The notes beneath the pieces were generated by a model, which did not search any database, had not been told where the DNA came from, and saw nothing but the letters and a program-made list of their open reading frames with translations. Of a DNA stretch of 34,403 nucleotides, positions 1 to 7,290 are shown in pieces. Source of the DNA: an uncultured Eubacteriales bacterium (GTDB taxonomy: Bacteria; Bacillota; Clostridia; UBA1381); the NCBI GenBank assembly GCA_905199755.1, contig CAJKHT010000024.1, positions 1-34,403 of the forward strand, read 5' to 3'. Positions within the stretch are counted from its first letter, which is position 1. Every line of letters starts with the position of its first letter. Made by a program: the position numbers and the translations under genes.

Positions 1-45
1 ATATTGGAAGTTACATCCGAACCGTGTATCACATGGTAAGCCATA

Positions 46-90
46 CTCCTAAGCGGTAGGTCGGGTGTTCGAATCACCTCGGGAACGCCA
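46..90 (+). other. 3' half of a tRNA-Arg(CCU), likely attachment-site remnant
   Basis: The sequence from the anticodon loop (CTCCTAA) to the encoded CCA reads as the 3' half of a tRNA: a 3' anticodon-stem strand GCGGT, a T arm with stem GGGTG/CACCT around TTCGAAT, a 3' acceptor strand CGGGAAC, discriminator G and CCA. The 5' half is missing: the bases before the loop do not form the anticodon stem, and no GTTCCCG acceptor strand or D arm is present in positions 1-45. Tyrosine integrases commonly recombine in the anticodon loop or T arm and leave such a 3' half at the distal end of the integrated element. I infer that positions 1-45 belong to an element extending off the left edge and that native chromosome starts here. 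A simple decayed tRNA is the alternative. Confidence 0.6.
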
Positions 91-93
91 CGT

Positions 94-127
94 CGGAACG
101 GACTTTGCTTCGTTCCGATTTTTCTTT
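94..127 (+). terminator. Intrinsic terminator after the tRNA remnant
   Basis: A 7-bp stem CGGAACG (94-100) / CGTTCCG (111-117) with a 10-nt loop is followed by a T-rich tract at 119-127. It sits 3 nt after the CCA end, as a tRNA terminator would. Confidence 0.6.
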
Positions 128-167
128 TAAGAAAAATCAGTCACACGCGCCGCCGTTTATCCTTTAT

Positions 168-247
168 CGCAAAAAGGCACGCTTGACTTAGGATGCTCAC
201 TTGTAAACGCGCTTACGACGGTTCACTCTCGCAGCTGCCTTTTTGCG
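168..247. repeat. Perfect 12-bp inverted repeat in intergenic sequence
   Basis: CGCAAAAAGGCA at 168-179 is exactly complementary to TGCCTTTTTGCG at 236-247, enclosing 56 nt. The 128-300 interval has no credible gene. It could be a folded RNA, a small repeat element or part of the boundary of the integrated element to the left. No family is recognised. Confidence 0.45.
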
Positions 248-300
248 AGTATGCCTGCGGCAGCGGTGCAGTCTATATTTAAAAAGTTCACCCTATCAAA

Positions 301-340
301 AACAGAGCAAGCGTTGTGGTCGCTTGCTCCGTTTTTTTTA
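301..340. terminator. Bidirectional terminator
   Basis: The stem GAGCAAGCG (305-313) / CGCTTGCTC (321-329) is flanked by a run of T on the plus strand (332-339) and a run of A (297-302, T on the minus strand). It lies just downstream of the minus-strand alpha-galactosidase stop codon and most likely terminates that gene. Confidence 0.75.
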
Positions 341-346
341 TTATCC

Positions 347-2098
347 TTATTGTCTATCAAGTACAATCATGCCCGACATGGGGATTGAAAATTCCTCTGC
401 CTTTTTGTCAAATGAAACTGCCGATGCTTCCTTAACATTTCCGCAGCAGTCATATACAGTGTAATTCCAATTGCCGCAAAGTCCTTTTATAAAGAGCGTG
501 TCACGTCCGCCGGCATTGATTAATACAACCGACTTTTTTGTGTCTGCAAGCTCCAGCATCGGTACGGAATATGCGCATGCAATGATTTTATTGCTGCTTT
601 CCGTCTCAATCAGACCGTAGTTTGCATCGTAATACTTCGGGCAAAATTCACCGTCAAGCAGTGTATCACGGTTTTTGCACCAGAAATCAAGATAAAATTT
701 AACCATTTTAAAATGACTGTCGGGTATTTCGTTAAGCATCACCGAAATCTGCGGCACACTGAACAGGATATTTAAAAGCTGCAATGCGGCATATTCGGCA
801 GTGTCTGTTTTGTGCCACATAAGCATGTCGGAATGAACGGCGGTTTTCCCCGTAATAAGTCTTAGGCTTACCATTCCCGTTCTGTTTGTCAATGCGTCTC
901 CCGGACAATCGGAAACGCGCAGCATATTTCCGTATGACTGCATAAGCGGGCCTATGTATCGCTGTCTGAATTCTATGCATATATCGGGATTGATTTTGCG
1001 CAGCTTTGTCATTGTTTCTTCAAGCAGCAGCTTGATACCGTCCTCGAGAGCAATGCAGTCCATGCCGTCTTTAAGCTCTGAGGCGGAGCTTTCCGTAAGT
1101 GCAAAGCTGTCAATAAAATCAAGCTTAAAACCGTCAATACCCCATTCAATTGCCGCTTTTTCATATATGCCGGTGAGATAGTCCCTTACCTCGGTATACC
1201 TCGGATCGAGACAGCACCATTGCTTGTCCTCCGAATAATCCAGAAATTTATCCTTAAATCTGTTCCACGCCTTTGAATGTATACCGACAAACGGAACCGA
1301 ATACCACAGTATCACCTTCATGCCGATTTCATGTATTGTATCGGTAAGAACACGCATATCGGGAATTTTTCCCGTGTAAAGCTCCCAGTCGCCGCAGTAG
1401 GCATAGCCGTGATTGTTGTCTGCCGTCTGCCAGCCGTCATCGACTATTATTGCATCGCAGCCGAGCTTTTTTGAAATTCTGCACTGTTCATACAGCTTTT
1501 CGGGTTCAAGCTCCTGATGAAAGCTGTACCATGTCGAGTACATCGGAGTGCGTGCGGTTTCGGGAACGTAAGCGTCGGTATATCCGCTTGTTTCGTTCCA
1601 CCAGAGCTTTACGTCACGCAGACTTTCGTAAAAGGGAATATGCCGCGAGTCGATGCGTATAAGAGCCGTATAGCTGTTTAAAGCGCTTACGGGGAGCGCA
1701 AAAAATACGATTTGGCATTTAACCTGTGCGTCCTCTTCATGTATGCCGAAGCTTATATTGATGGGGGTCAGCGAATCAGATACGGCAACAGTCATTCTGT
1801 TTTCATCATTTTTTCCTATAAGTGACTGTACCGGCGCGTTTGCCGCGGCACGCGATTCACAGACGTTGCGGTGCGCCCAGTCGGGATGCAGCGAAACGGC
1901 CGCTCTTGTTTCCGGATTCCAGACCGTAAACATTTCCTTGTACGGTACTTCAAAATCAATACATATTTTTTCGGGGACAATTTTTTCGTCCGAATGCATC
2001 GAGATTGTATATTCGGCAATACCGCCGTCAGCTTTTTTTAAAGAAAATTCAACATCGGCGTTGTTTTTATGAGTTATTTTCAGCTTTTGCAGTTCCAT
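347..2098 (-). CDS. Alpha-galactosidase, glycoside hydrolase family 36-like
   Basis: This predicted 583-residue enzyme would hydrolyse terminal alpha-galactosides. The central part resembles the GH36 (beta/alpha)8 barrel: YSTWYSF, then VDDGW near residue 221, and DGFKLDFID near residue 327, where the Asp of KLD matches the GH36 nucleophile. LRVSD near residue 397 matches the region of the acid/base Asp. The N-terminal part is the expected beta-rich domain, and there is no signal peptide, so the enzyme is probably cytoplasmic. I chose the ATG at 2098 because GAAAGG lies about 11 nt upstream; a longer open frame to 2152 has no such site. It is transcribed alone, divergently from the rnf operon, and ends at a bidirectional terminator. 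Substrate specificity cannot be read from the sequence. Confidence 0.85.
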   Translation of the reverse strand: MELQKLKITHKNNADVEFSLKKADGGIAEYTISMHSDEKIVPEKICIDFEVPYKEMFTVWNPETRAAVSLHPDWAHRNVCESRAAANAPVQSLIGKNDENRMTVAVSDSLTPINISFGIHEEDAQVKCQIVFFALPVSALNSYTALIRIDSRHIPFYESLRDVKLWWNETSGYTDAYVPETARTPMYSTWYSFHQELEPEKLYEQCRISKKLGCDAIIVDDGWQTADNNHGYAYCGDWELYTGKIPDMRVLTDTIHEIGMKVILWYSVPFVGIHSKAWNRFKDKFLDYSEDKQWCCLDPRYTEVRDYLTGIYEKAAIEWGIDGFKLDFIDSFALTESSASELKDGMDCIALEDGIKLLLEETMTKLRKINPDICIEFRQRYIGPLMQSYGNMLRVSDCPGDALTNRTGMVSLRLITGKTAVHSDMLMWHKTDTAEYAALQLLNILFSVPQISVMLNEIPDSHFKMVKFYLDFWCKNRDTLLDGEFCPKYYDANYGLIETESSNKIIACAYSVPMLELADTKKSVVLINAGGRDTLFIKGLCGNWNYTVYDCCGNVKEASAVSFDKKAEEFSIPMSGMIVLDRQ

Positions 2099-2138
2099 AT
2101 TGACTGTTACCTTTCTTATATATAAAATAGTTACGTTT

Positions 2139-2166
2139 ATTATACCATACATTAAATAAAAATCAA
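2139..2166 (-). promoter_or_regulatory. Sigma-A-type promoter of the alpha-galactosidase
   Basis: On the minus strand, TTGATT (2166-2161), a 16-bp spacer and TATAAT (2144-2139) lie about 40 bp upstream of the chosen start. Confidence 0.65.
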
Positions 2167-2212
2167 TACCAATATCAATATTTAAGTGATGATTTTGTAA
2201 AAGTAATTTATC

Positions 2213-2241
2213 TTGCAGGATTTCATATAATATGTTATAAT
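2213..2241 (+). promoter_or_regulatory. Sigma-A-type promoter of the rnf operon
   Basis: TTGCAG (2213-2218), a 17-bp spacer and a perfect TATAAT (2236-2241) give a short leader of about 28 nt to the rnfC start. No room is left for a riboswitch. Confidence 0.75.
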
Positions 2242-2276
2242 TATTGTAATTAATCAGAAAAAGGGGGCATATTAAA

Positions 2277-3608
2277 ATGTCGCTTTCGTTTAGCGGAGGA
2301 CTTCATATCCGCAATTTTAAAAAGCCGGTCTGTTCGTTTGAAACAAAGCCGCTTATGCCGTGCAGGGAGCATATATATCCCGTAACGCAGCATATCGGCG
2401 CTCCTCTCAAGGTGCTTGTCAAACCGGGCGATACGGTAAAGGTCGGCGAAAAGATAGCCGATGCGGAGGAATATACGGCAGTCCCGGTACACTCCTCGGT
2501 GTCGGGAACGGTAACAAAGATTGAAAAGCATATACACCCGTCCGGCTCGATAATCGAGTCCGTTTTTGTAGAAAACGATATGCTTTATACACCGATTGAC
2601 GGCGCGGAGCCTATAAAAATCATTGATTCACGTTCAAAACGCGAGCTTTTGTGGATTATCCGCGAAGCCGGTATAGTAGGTCTGGGCGGTGCGGGATTCC
2701 CGGCACACATAAAGCTCGATACCGATAAAAAAATCAAATTTCTTATAATAAACGGTGCGGAATGTGAGCCGTATATAACCGCAGACCACAGGCGAATGGT
2801 TGAAAACACCGATGATGTGATTTTCGGTATTAAGGTTGTTATGAAAATTCTCGGTCTTGACACAAGCTACATAGGCATAGAGACCAACAAGCGCGAGTGT
2901 ATAGACCTTATGAAACAGCATCTGCGCTATGATAAAAGTGTAAATATTATGCCTTTAAAGCCGAAATATCCGCAGGGCGCGGAAAAAATGCTTATAAAGG
3001 CAATCACGGGAAAATCCGTGCCGTCGGGCGGACTGCCCGCCGATGTCGGGGCTGTGGTGTTTAATGTGGAGACGGTTTATGAAATAGGACATGTTTTCAA
3101 AACGGGTATGCCGCTTACGGAGCGTATAGTCACCGTCAGCGGAGATGCCGTAAAAGAGCCGTCAAACTTCCGAGTTCCGCTCGGCGTTCCGATTTCATTT
3201 TTGTTTGAATCGGCAGGCGGATTTGTGAAAGAGCCGCAAAAAATAGTCATGGGCGGCCCTATGATGGGTGCTGCTCAGTACAGTACCGATGTACCTGTGG
3301 TTAAAACAACATCATCGGTGCTTGCGTTTTCAAAGGCGGACAGGGCATACAATGCCGAGGCACCGTGTATACGCTGCGGAAAGTGTGTATCACATTGCCC
3401 GATGCATCTTATGCCTAATATGTTAAGTACATTTGCGGCTAAGAATGATGCCGACTCGGCTGAAAAATACCACATTCTTGACTGCATGCAGTGCGGAATG
3501 TGCTCATACGTCTGTCCCGCAAGAAAAAATCCTCTCGGCGCAATACGTATTATGCGCCCTATAGTTATGAAAAACATCAGGAGCAGAAAGGAGGCGGCAG
3601 AAAAATGA
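2277..3608 (+). CDS. rnfC: Rnf complex subunit C
   Basis: This peripheral subunit is thought to pass electrons to or from NAD in the Rnf ferredoxin:NAD+ oxidoreductase. The 443 residues are in the usual range for the family. The N terminus (SFSGGLHIRNFKKP) is typical, and a Gly-rich nucleotide/flavin-binding stretch (GLGGAGFPAHIK) lies near residue 140. Two 4Fe-4S motifs lie near the C terminus: CIRCGKCVSHCP (about residue 364) and CMQCGMCSYVCP (about residue 403). The ATG follows a GGGGG ribosome site. It is the first gene of rnfCDGEAB and its stop overlaps the rnfD start by 4 bp, so translation is probably coupled. Confidence 0.96.
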   Translation: MSLSFSGGLHIRNFKKPVCSFETKPLMPCREHIYPVTQHIGAPLKVLVKPGDTVKVGEKIADAEEYTAVPVHSSVSGTVTKIEKHIHPSGSIIESVFVENDMLYTPIDGAEPIKIIDSRSKRELLWIIREAGIVGLGGAGFPAHIKLDTDKKIKFLIINGAECEPYITADHRRMVENTDDVIFGIKVVMKILGLDTSYIGIETNKRECIDLMKQHLRYDKSVNIMPLKPKYPQGAEKMLIKAITGKSVPSGGLPADVGAVVFNVETVYEIGHVFKTGMPLTERIVTVSGDAVKEPSNFRVPLGVPISFLFESAGGFVKEPQKIVMGGPMMGAAQYSTDVPVVKTTSSVLAFSKADRAYNAEAPCIRCGKCVSHCPMHLMPNMLSTFAAKNDADSAEKYHILDCMQCGMCSYVCPARKNPLGAIRIMRPIVMKNIRSRKEAAEK

Positions 3609-4558
3609 ATAAACTGACAGTATCATCGTCGCCGCATATGCATACAAAGGCTTCGATAAGCTCTATAATGCTCGATGTTATAATTGCGCTCATGCCGGCG
3701 GCATTTTGCGGAATATATTTCTTCGGTCTGCGCAGCGCTGCGGTAATGACGGTAACCATTCTTTCGTGCGTATTGGGAGAAGCACTGTTTGAACTGGCTG
3801 TAAAAAAGCATGTTACGGTTTCGGATTTGAGCGCTGTTGTAACGGGACTTCTGCTCGGACTTAATCTGCCGCCGTCAATTCCGCTTTGGATGGCTGCGGC
3901 AGGCGGACTTTTCTCGATAATTATAGTAAAGCAGATTTTCGGCGGACTCGGTAAGAACTTTATGAATCCCGCACTTGCAGGCAGATGCTTTATGCTGATA
4001 GCATGGACGGGGGCAATGACGTCATTTGTCTGTCCGGGCGGCGTTGATGCCGTATCCTCGGCAACACCGCTTGCGGTGATGAAAAATGCATCGGGTGCGC
4101 TGCCGTCAATGTCGGACGCATTTTGGGGCAGCATACCGGGGTGTATCGGCGAAACCTCCGCGGCGGCACTGATTGCCGGATTTTTGTATCTGCTTATACG
4201 CCGCGTGGTATCTGCAAGAATACCGCTGGCATATATATTGACCTTTGCGGCGCTCACATTTGTTTTCGGTAAAAACACGACCGATATGCCGCAATGGGAA
4301 TTTACCGTATATCAGGTAATAACGGGCGGCTTGCTTTTGGGTGCGTTTTTCATGGCAACCGACTACACAACAACCCCAACAACACCGGGCGGAATGACGG
4401 TATTCGGCATAGGCTGCGGAATATTGACCTTTGTAATCCGCCGTTTCGGCGGATACCCCGAGGGTGCGTCTTTCTCGATAATACTTATGAATATTGCCGC
4501 TCCGCTTATAGAAAAAGCAACGATGCCAAAGGTTTTCGGAACGGAAGGGGGCAGATAA
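3605..4558 (+). CDS. rnfD: Rnf complex subunit D, flavinylated membrane protein
   Basis: This membrane subunit has several hydrophobic helices throughout its 317 residues. SSATPLA contains Thr near residue 154, the position at which family members carry covalent FMN. I chose the ATG at 3605, which overlaps the rnfC stop as ATGA and follows AAAGGAGG about 10 nt upstream; an open frame begins further upstream inside rnfC but has no ribosome site. It is followed after 1 nt by rnfG. Together RnfD and RnfG are taken to form the flavin relay across the membrane. Confidence 0.95.
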   Translation: MNKLTVSSSPHMHTKASISSIMLDVIIALMPAAFCGIYFFGLRSAAVMTVTILSCVLGEALFELAVKKHVTVSDLSAVVTGLLLGLNLPPSIPLWMAAAGGLFSIIIVKQIFGGLGKNFMNPALAGRCFMLIAWTGAMTSFVCPGGVDAVSSATPLAVMKNASGALPSMSDAFWGSIPGCIGETSAAALIAGFLYLLIRRVVSARIPLAYILTFAALTFVFGKNTTDMPQWEFTVYQVITGGLLLGAFFMATDYTTTPTTPGGMTVFGIGCGILTFVIRRFGGYPEGASFSIILMNIAAPLIEKATMPKVFGTEGGR

Positions 4559-4559
4559 A

Positions 4560-5147
4560 ATGAAGAAAGCAGCGATTGTAATCAAAACAACTCTTATTCT
4601 TTTTATTATAACCTCGGTTTCTGCGCTTTTGCTTGCGTTTGTGAACGAAAAAACGGCTCCGCTTATTGCGGCAAATGAACTGAAAAGTCAGCAGGAGGCA
4701 TTAAAGAAGGTTATGCCCGATGCGGCGGAATTTGAGGAGTATGAGCTTAATGATGCATTAAATGAGGCAGTATCGGAGTATAAATGCGAAATAAACGGAG
4801 TATATGCCGCAAAAACCTCCGATAACAAAAATGCCGGAATATGTGCGGTTCTTACCGGCAGCGGATATGATTCCGGCTTGCAGATAGCGGTCGGAGTGGA
4901 CAGTGAGCATAAGGTTACGGGAATTGAGATAATATCCTCCAATGAAACTCCGGGCTTGGGGCAGAATGCGTCAAAGGAGGATTTTAAGTCGCAGTATAAA
5001 GGAAAAACATACGGAATAGAGGTAGTAAAATCTGCTGCGGGTGATAATCAGATTAATGCGATATCGGGTGCGACGCTTACCTCAAACGGTGTGACAAGGA
5101 TTGTAAATGCCGCGTTGAAAATTGCCGATATAAAGGAGGGTAAATGA
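4560..5147 (+). CDS. rnfG: Rnf complex subunit G, FMN-binding
   Basis: The 195-residue protein has one N-terminal membrane segment (about residues 5-28, ITSVSALLLAFV) and an extracytoplasmic FMN-binding domain. NAISGATLTS contains the SGAT flavinylation motif, with the modified Thr near residue 172. It sits between rnfD (1-nt gap) and rnfE (1-nt gap) behind a GGGGGC-type ribosome site. Flavin attachment in this family needs an ApbE-type transferase, which is not in this window. Confidence 0.95.
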   Translation: MKKAAIVIKTTLILFIITSVSALLLAFVNEKTAPLIAANELKSQQEALKKVMPDAAEFEEYELNDALNEAVSEYKCEINGVYAAKTSDNKNAGICAVLTGSGYDSGLQIAVGVDSEHKVTGIEIISSNETPGLGQNASKEDFKSQYKGKTYGIEVVKSAAGDNQINAISGATLTSNGVTRIVNAALKIADIKEGK

Positions 5148-5148
5148 T

Positions 5149-5766
5149 ATGAAGGCCAATAAAAGCAGCACAGGTGTGTTTCTGAACGGACTTATATTTG
5201 AGAACCCCACGTTTATACAGCTTTTGGGAATGTGTCCCACGCTTGCGGTCACCACAAGCGTGAAAAACGGCTTGGGCATGGGGTTAAGCGCGGCGGCGGT
5301 TCTGGTCTGTTCAAATGTTATAATCTCGCTTTTAAGAAAAATAATTCCCGATAAAGTACGTATCGCGGCATATATTGTTATCATAGCCGCGTTTGTGACT
5401 GTTATACAGATGTGTCTTAACGCATTTTTGCCGGAGCTGTCGGGTTCACTGGGAATTTTTATTCCTCTTATTGTGGTAAACTGTATTATACTTGCGCGTG
5501 CGGAGGCATTTGCGTCGAAGAATACACCGCTCAAAAGTGCTGCGGACGGTCTCGGAATGGGACTCGGTTTCACGGCTGCGCTGTGCATAATAAGTGCCGT
5601 TCGTGAATTTCTGGGCGCAGGTACGATTTTTGACATTCCGATTTACGGTGCATCAATAAAACCGGCAGCGGTAATTATTATGGCACCGGGAGGATTTATC
5701 GTTCTCGGACTGCTGGTTGCGGCGGTGCAGCATTTCATGAATAAAGGGGGAGACGGCAATGATTAA
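5149..5766 (+). CDS. rnfE: Rnf complex subunit E, membrane protein
   Basis: This is a 205-residue integral membrane subunit of about six helices. It has the family signature near the N terminus (NPTFIQLLGMCPTLAVT) and the Gly-rich GLGMGL segments in the inverted-repeat fold it shares with RnfA. RnfA and RnfE together are thought to hold a membrane iron-sulfur centre through conserved Cys residues; the Cys in LLGMCPTL is a candidate ligand. The ATG follows AAAGGAGGG. The 3' end overlaps rnfA by 8 bp. Confidence 0.95.
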   Translation: MKANKSSTGVFLNGLIFENPTFIQLLGMCPTLAVTTSVKNGLGMGLSAAAVLVCSNVIISLLRKIIPDKVRIAAYIVIIAAFVTVIQMCLNAFLPELSGSLGIFIPLIVVNCIILARAEAFASKNTPLKSAADGLGMGLGFTAALCIISAVREFLGAGTIFDIPIYGASIKPAAVIIMAPGGFIVLGLLVAAVQHFMNKGGDGND

Positions 5767-6340
5767 AACAATTATTACCATATTAATATCTGCCTTGTTT
5801 ACGGAAAACTTTGTAATGGTGAAATTCTACGGCTGCTGTCCGTTCCTCGGTGTTTCAAAGAAAACGGACACGGCGGTCGGAATGGGAATAGCCGTTACGT
5901 TTGTTATGGCAATCGCGTCGGCGGTGACGTATATTGCGTATACATATCTGCTTGTACCGTTTGGACTGGAGTATTTGCAGACAATTCTTTTCATACTTAT
6001 CATAGCCGGACTGGTGCAGTTTGTTGAGCTGTTTATAAAAAAGGCAATGCCGCCTTTATATAATGCATTGGGTATTTATCTGCCGCTTATCACAACAAAC
6101 TGTGCGGTTCTGAGCGTGACGCTGCTTAATGTGGAAAAAAACTATAACTTCCTTTTCTCTCTGCTTTACGGTATTTTTGCGGGACTCGGATTTACTCTTG
6201 CAATAGTGCTTATGGCAGGGATACGGGAACGTATGGACGAAGCGGCAATGCCAGTGTCATTCCGCGGATTTCCTGCGGCGCTTATCACGGCAGGACTTAT
6301 GGCTCTTGCATTTATGGGATTTTCGGGACTGTCATTTTAA
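5759..6340 (+). CDS. rnfA: Rnf complex subunit A, membrane protein
   Basis: This is a 193-residue hydrophobic protein of about six helices, paralogous to RnfE. It shows the family motifs NFVMVKFYGCCPFLGVSK near the N terminus and PLITTNCAVL in the second half. The Cys residues in both motifs fit ligands of the intramembrane cluster proposed for the RnfA/RnfE pair. It starts inside the last codons of rnfE behind GGGGGAG, and a 22-nt gap separates it from rnfB. Confidence 0.95.
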   Translation: MIKTIITILISALFTENFVMVKFYGCCPFLGVSKKTDTAVGMGIAVTFVMAIASAVTYIAYTYLLVPFGLEYLQTILFILIIAGLVQFVELFIKKAMPPLYNALGIYLPLITTNCAVLSVTLLNVEKNYNFLFSLLYGIFAGLGFTLAIVLMAGIRERMDEAAMPVSFRGFPAALITAGLMALAFMGFSGLSF

Positions 6341-6344
6341 ATAA

Positions 6345-6365
6345 GGAAAGGAAAAATGTGAAATG
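6345..6365 (+). promoter_or_regulatory. AUG-stop element before rnfB
   Basis: GGAAAGG (6345-6351) is followed by ATGTGA (6356-6361), one base, and then the rnfB ATG (6363). The first ATG is immediately followed by a stop codon. The ribosome site is 4 nt from the first ATG and 11 nt from the second, so initiation could occur at either. Almost the same arrangement precedes the gene at 31215. Confidence 0.5.
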
Positions 6366-7169
6366 AATCTGCAAAATATACTGATTGCCGCTGCGGTTGT
6401 CGGCGGTACGGGACTTGTTTTCGGACTTATCCTTTCGATTGCTTCATTTATTTTTGAAGTAAAAAAAGATGAGAGGGCAGACCGGATACTTTCGGTGCTT
6501 CCGGGTGCAAACTGCGGCGCGTGCGGATTTGCCGGGTGCAGCGCATATGCGGAGGCGGTTGCGCTTTCGGGCGCTCCCGTAAACTGCTGCAGTGTCGGAA
6601 AGACGGCGGTTGCGGAAAAAATTGCGTCCATTATGGGCGTTGATGCCGGAGATATGGTTGAAATGACTGCAAATGTTGCCTGTTCGGGTGACTGCGCGTC
6701 CTCAAAGGATAAATATGACTATGACGGCAAGCGTGACTGCGTAAGCGCATCGCTGCTTGCAGGAGGTGCAAAAGCCTGTCCGAGCGGCTGTCTCGGACTG
6801 GGGACATGCGCAAACATATGCAAATTCGGCGCAATATCGGTTAAGGACGGAGTGGCATTTGTCGATGAAAGCAAATGCACGGCATGCGGACAATGCGTTA
6901 AAGCCTGTCCGAAGCACGTTATACATCTTGTTCCCAAAAACAATTATCAGCGTGTGGAATGTCAGAATCCCGAAAACGGCAAGTATGTGAATCAATACTG
7001 CAAGTCGGGGTGTATCGGCTGTAAAATATGCGAAAAGAATTGTCCGTTTGAGGCAATTCATGTTGAAAACAATTATGCGGTTATAGATTACGATAAATGC
7101 AGAAACTGCGGAATATGCGTGCAGAAATGTCCGCGTAATGTAATCCGCTCAACAAAAGCCGCTGTATGA
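6363..7169 (+). CDS. rnfB: Rnf complex subunit B, polyferredoxin
   Basis: RnfB takes electrons from reduced ferredoxin and feeds the Rnf complex. The 268 residues start with one membrane helix (about 5-28). A CGACGFAGC...C motif then binds the first cluster near residues 46-70. Three classic 4Fe-4S motifs follow: CTACGQCVKACP, CIGCKICEKNCP and CRNCGICVQKCP. A further Cys-rich section (CPSGCLGLGTCANIC) supplies another cluster. It is the last gene of the operon and is followed by a strong terminator. Its start is preceded by an AUG-stop pair. Confidence 0.95.
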   Translation: MNLQNILIAAAVVGGTGLVFGLILSIASFIFEVKKDERADRILSVLPGANCGACGFAGCSAYAEAVALSGAPVNCCSVGKTAVAEKIASIMGVDAGDMVEMTANVACSGDCASSKDKYDYDGKRDCVSASLLAGGAKACPSGCLGLGTCANICKFGAISVKDGVAFVDESKCTACGQCVKACPKHVIHLVPKNNYQRVECQNPENGKYVNQYCKSGCIGCKICEKNCPFEAIHVENNYAVIDYDKCRNCGICVQKCPRNVIRSTKAAV

Positions 7170-7172
7170 GGA

Positions 7173-7211
7173 AAAATCTCTTCTGTCCGAAAAGGCGGAG
7201 GAGATTTTTTT
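7173..7211 (+). terminator. Terminator of the rnf operon
   Basis: A long stem of about 14 bp (AAATCTC... / ...GAGATTT, with a few G-T pairs) surrounds a short A-rich loop and runs into TTTTTT (7205-7211). It starts 4 nt after the rnfB stop. Confidence 0.85.
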
Positions 7212-7253
7212 AGGAAAATTGTATATTTGACGGCAAAATCATACTTTGGAATG

Positions 7254-7282
7254 ATGACAAAGAAAGAAATGTTTGTTATAAT
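7254..7282 (+). promoter_or_regulatory. Promoter of the MalT-like regulator
   Basis: ATGACA (7254-7259), a 17-bp spacer and TATAAT (7277-7282) predict a transcript start near 7289, almost on top of the first ATG of the gene (7291). Confidence 0.65.
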
Positions 7283-7290
7283 AGTATAAA

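Noticed and set aside
1..90. A complete tRNA or tmRNA end at the left edge
   Set aside because: The 5' half does not pair with the 3' half, and the T-arm and acceptor sequences do not match the usual tmRNA 3' end.
2242..2276. Riboswitch or attenuator before rnfC
   Set aside because: The predicted leader is only about 28 nt and holds just the ribosome site.
3577..4278. 233-residue minus-strand open frame opposite rnfD
   Set aside because: It lies fully inside rnfD, which has strong family motifs; the antisense frame is Ser/Pro/Ala-rich shadow sequence with no ribosome site.
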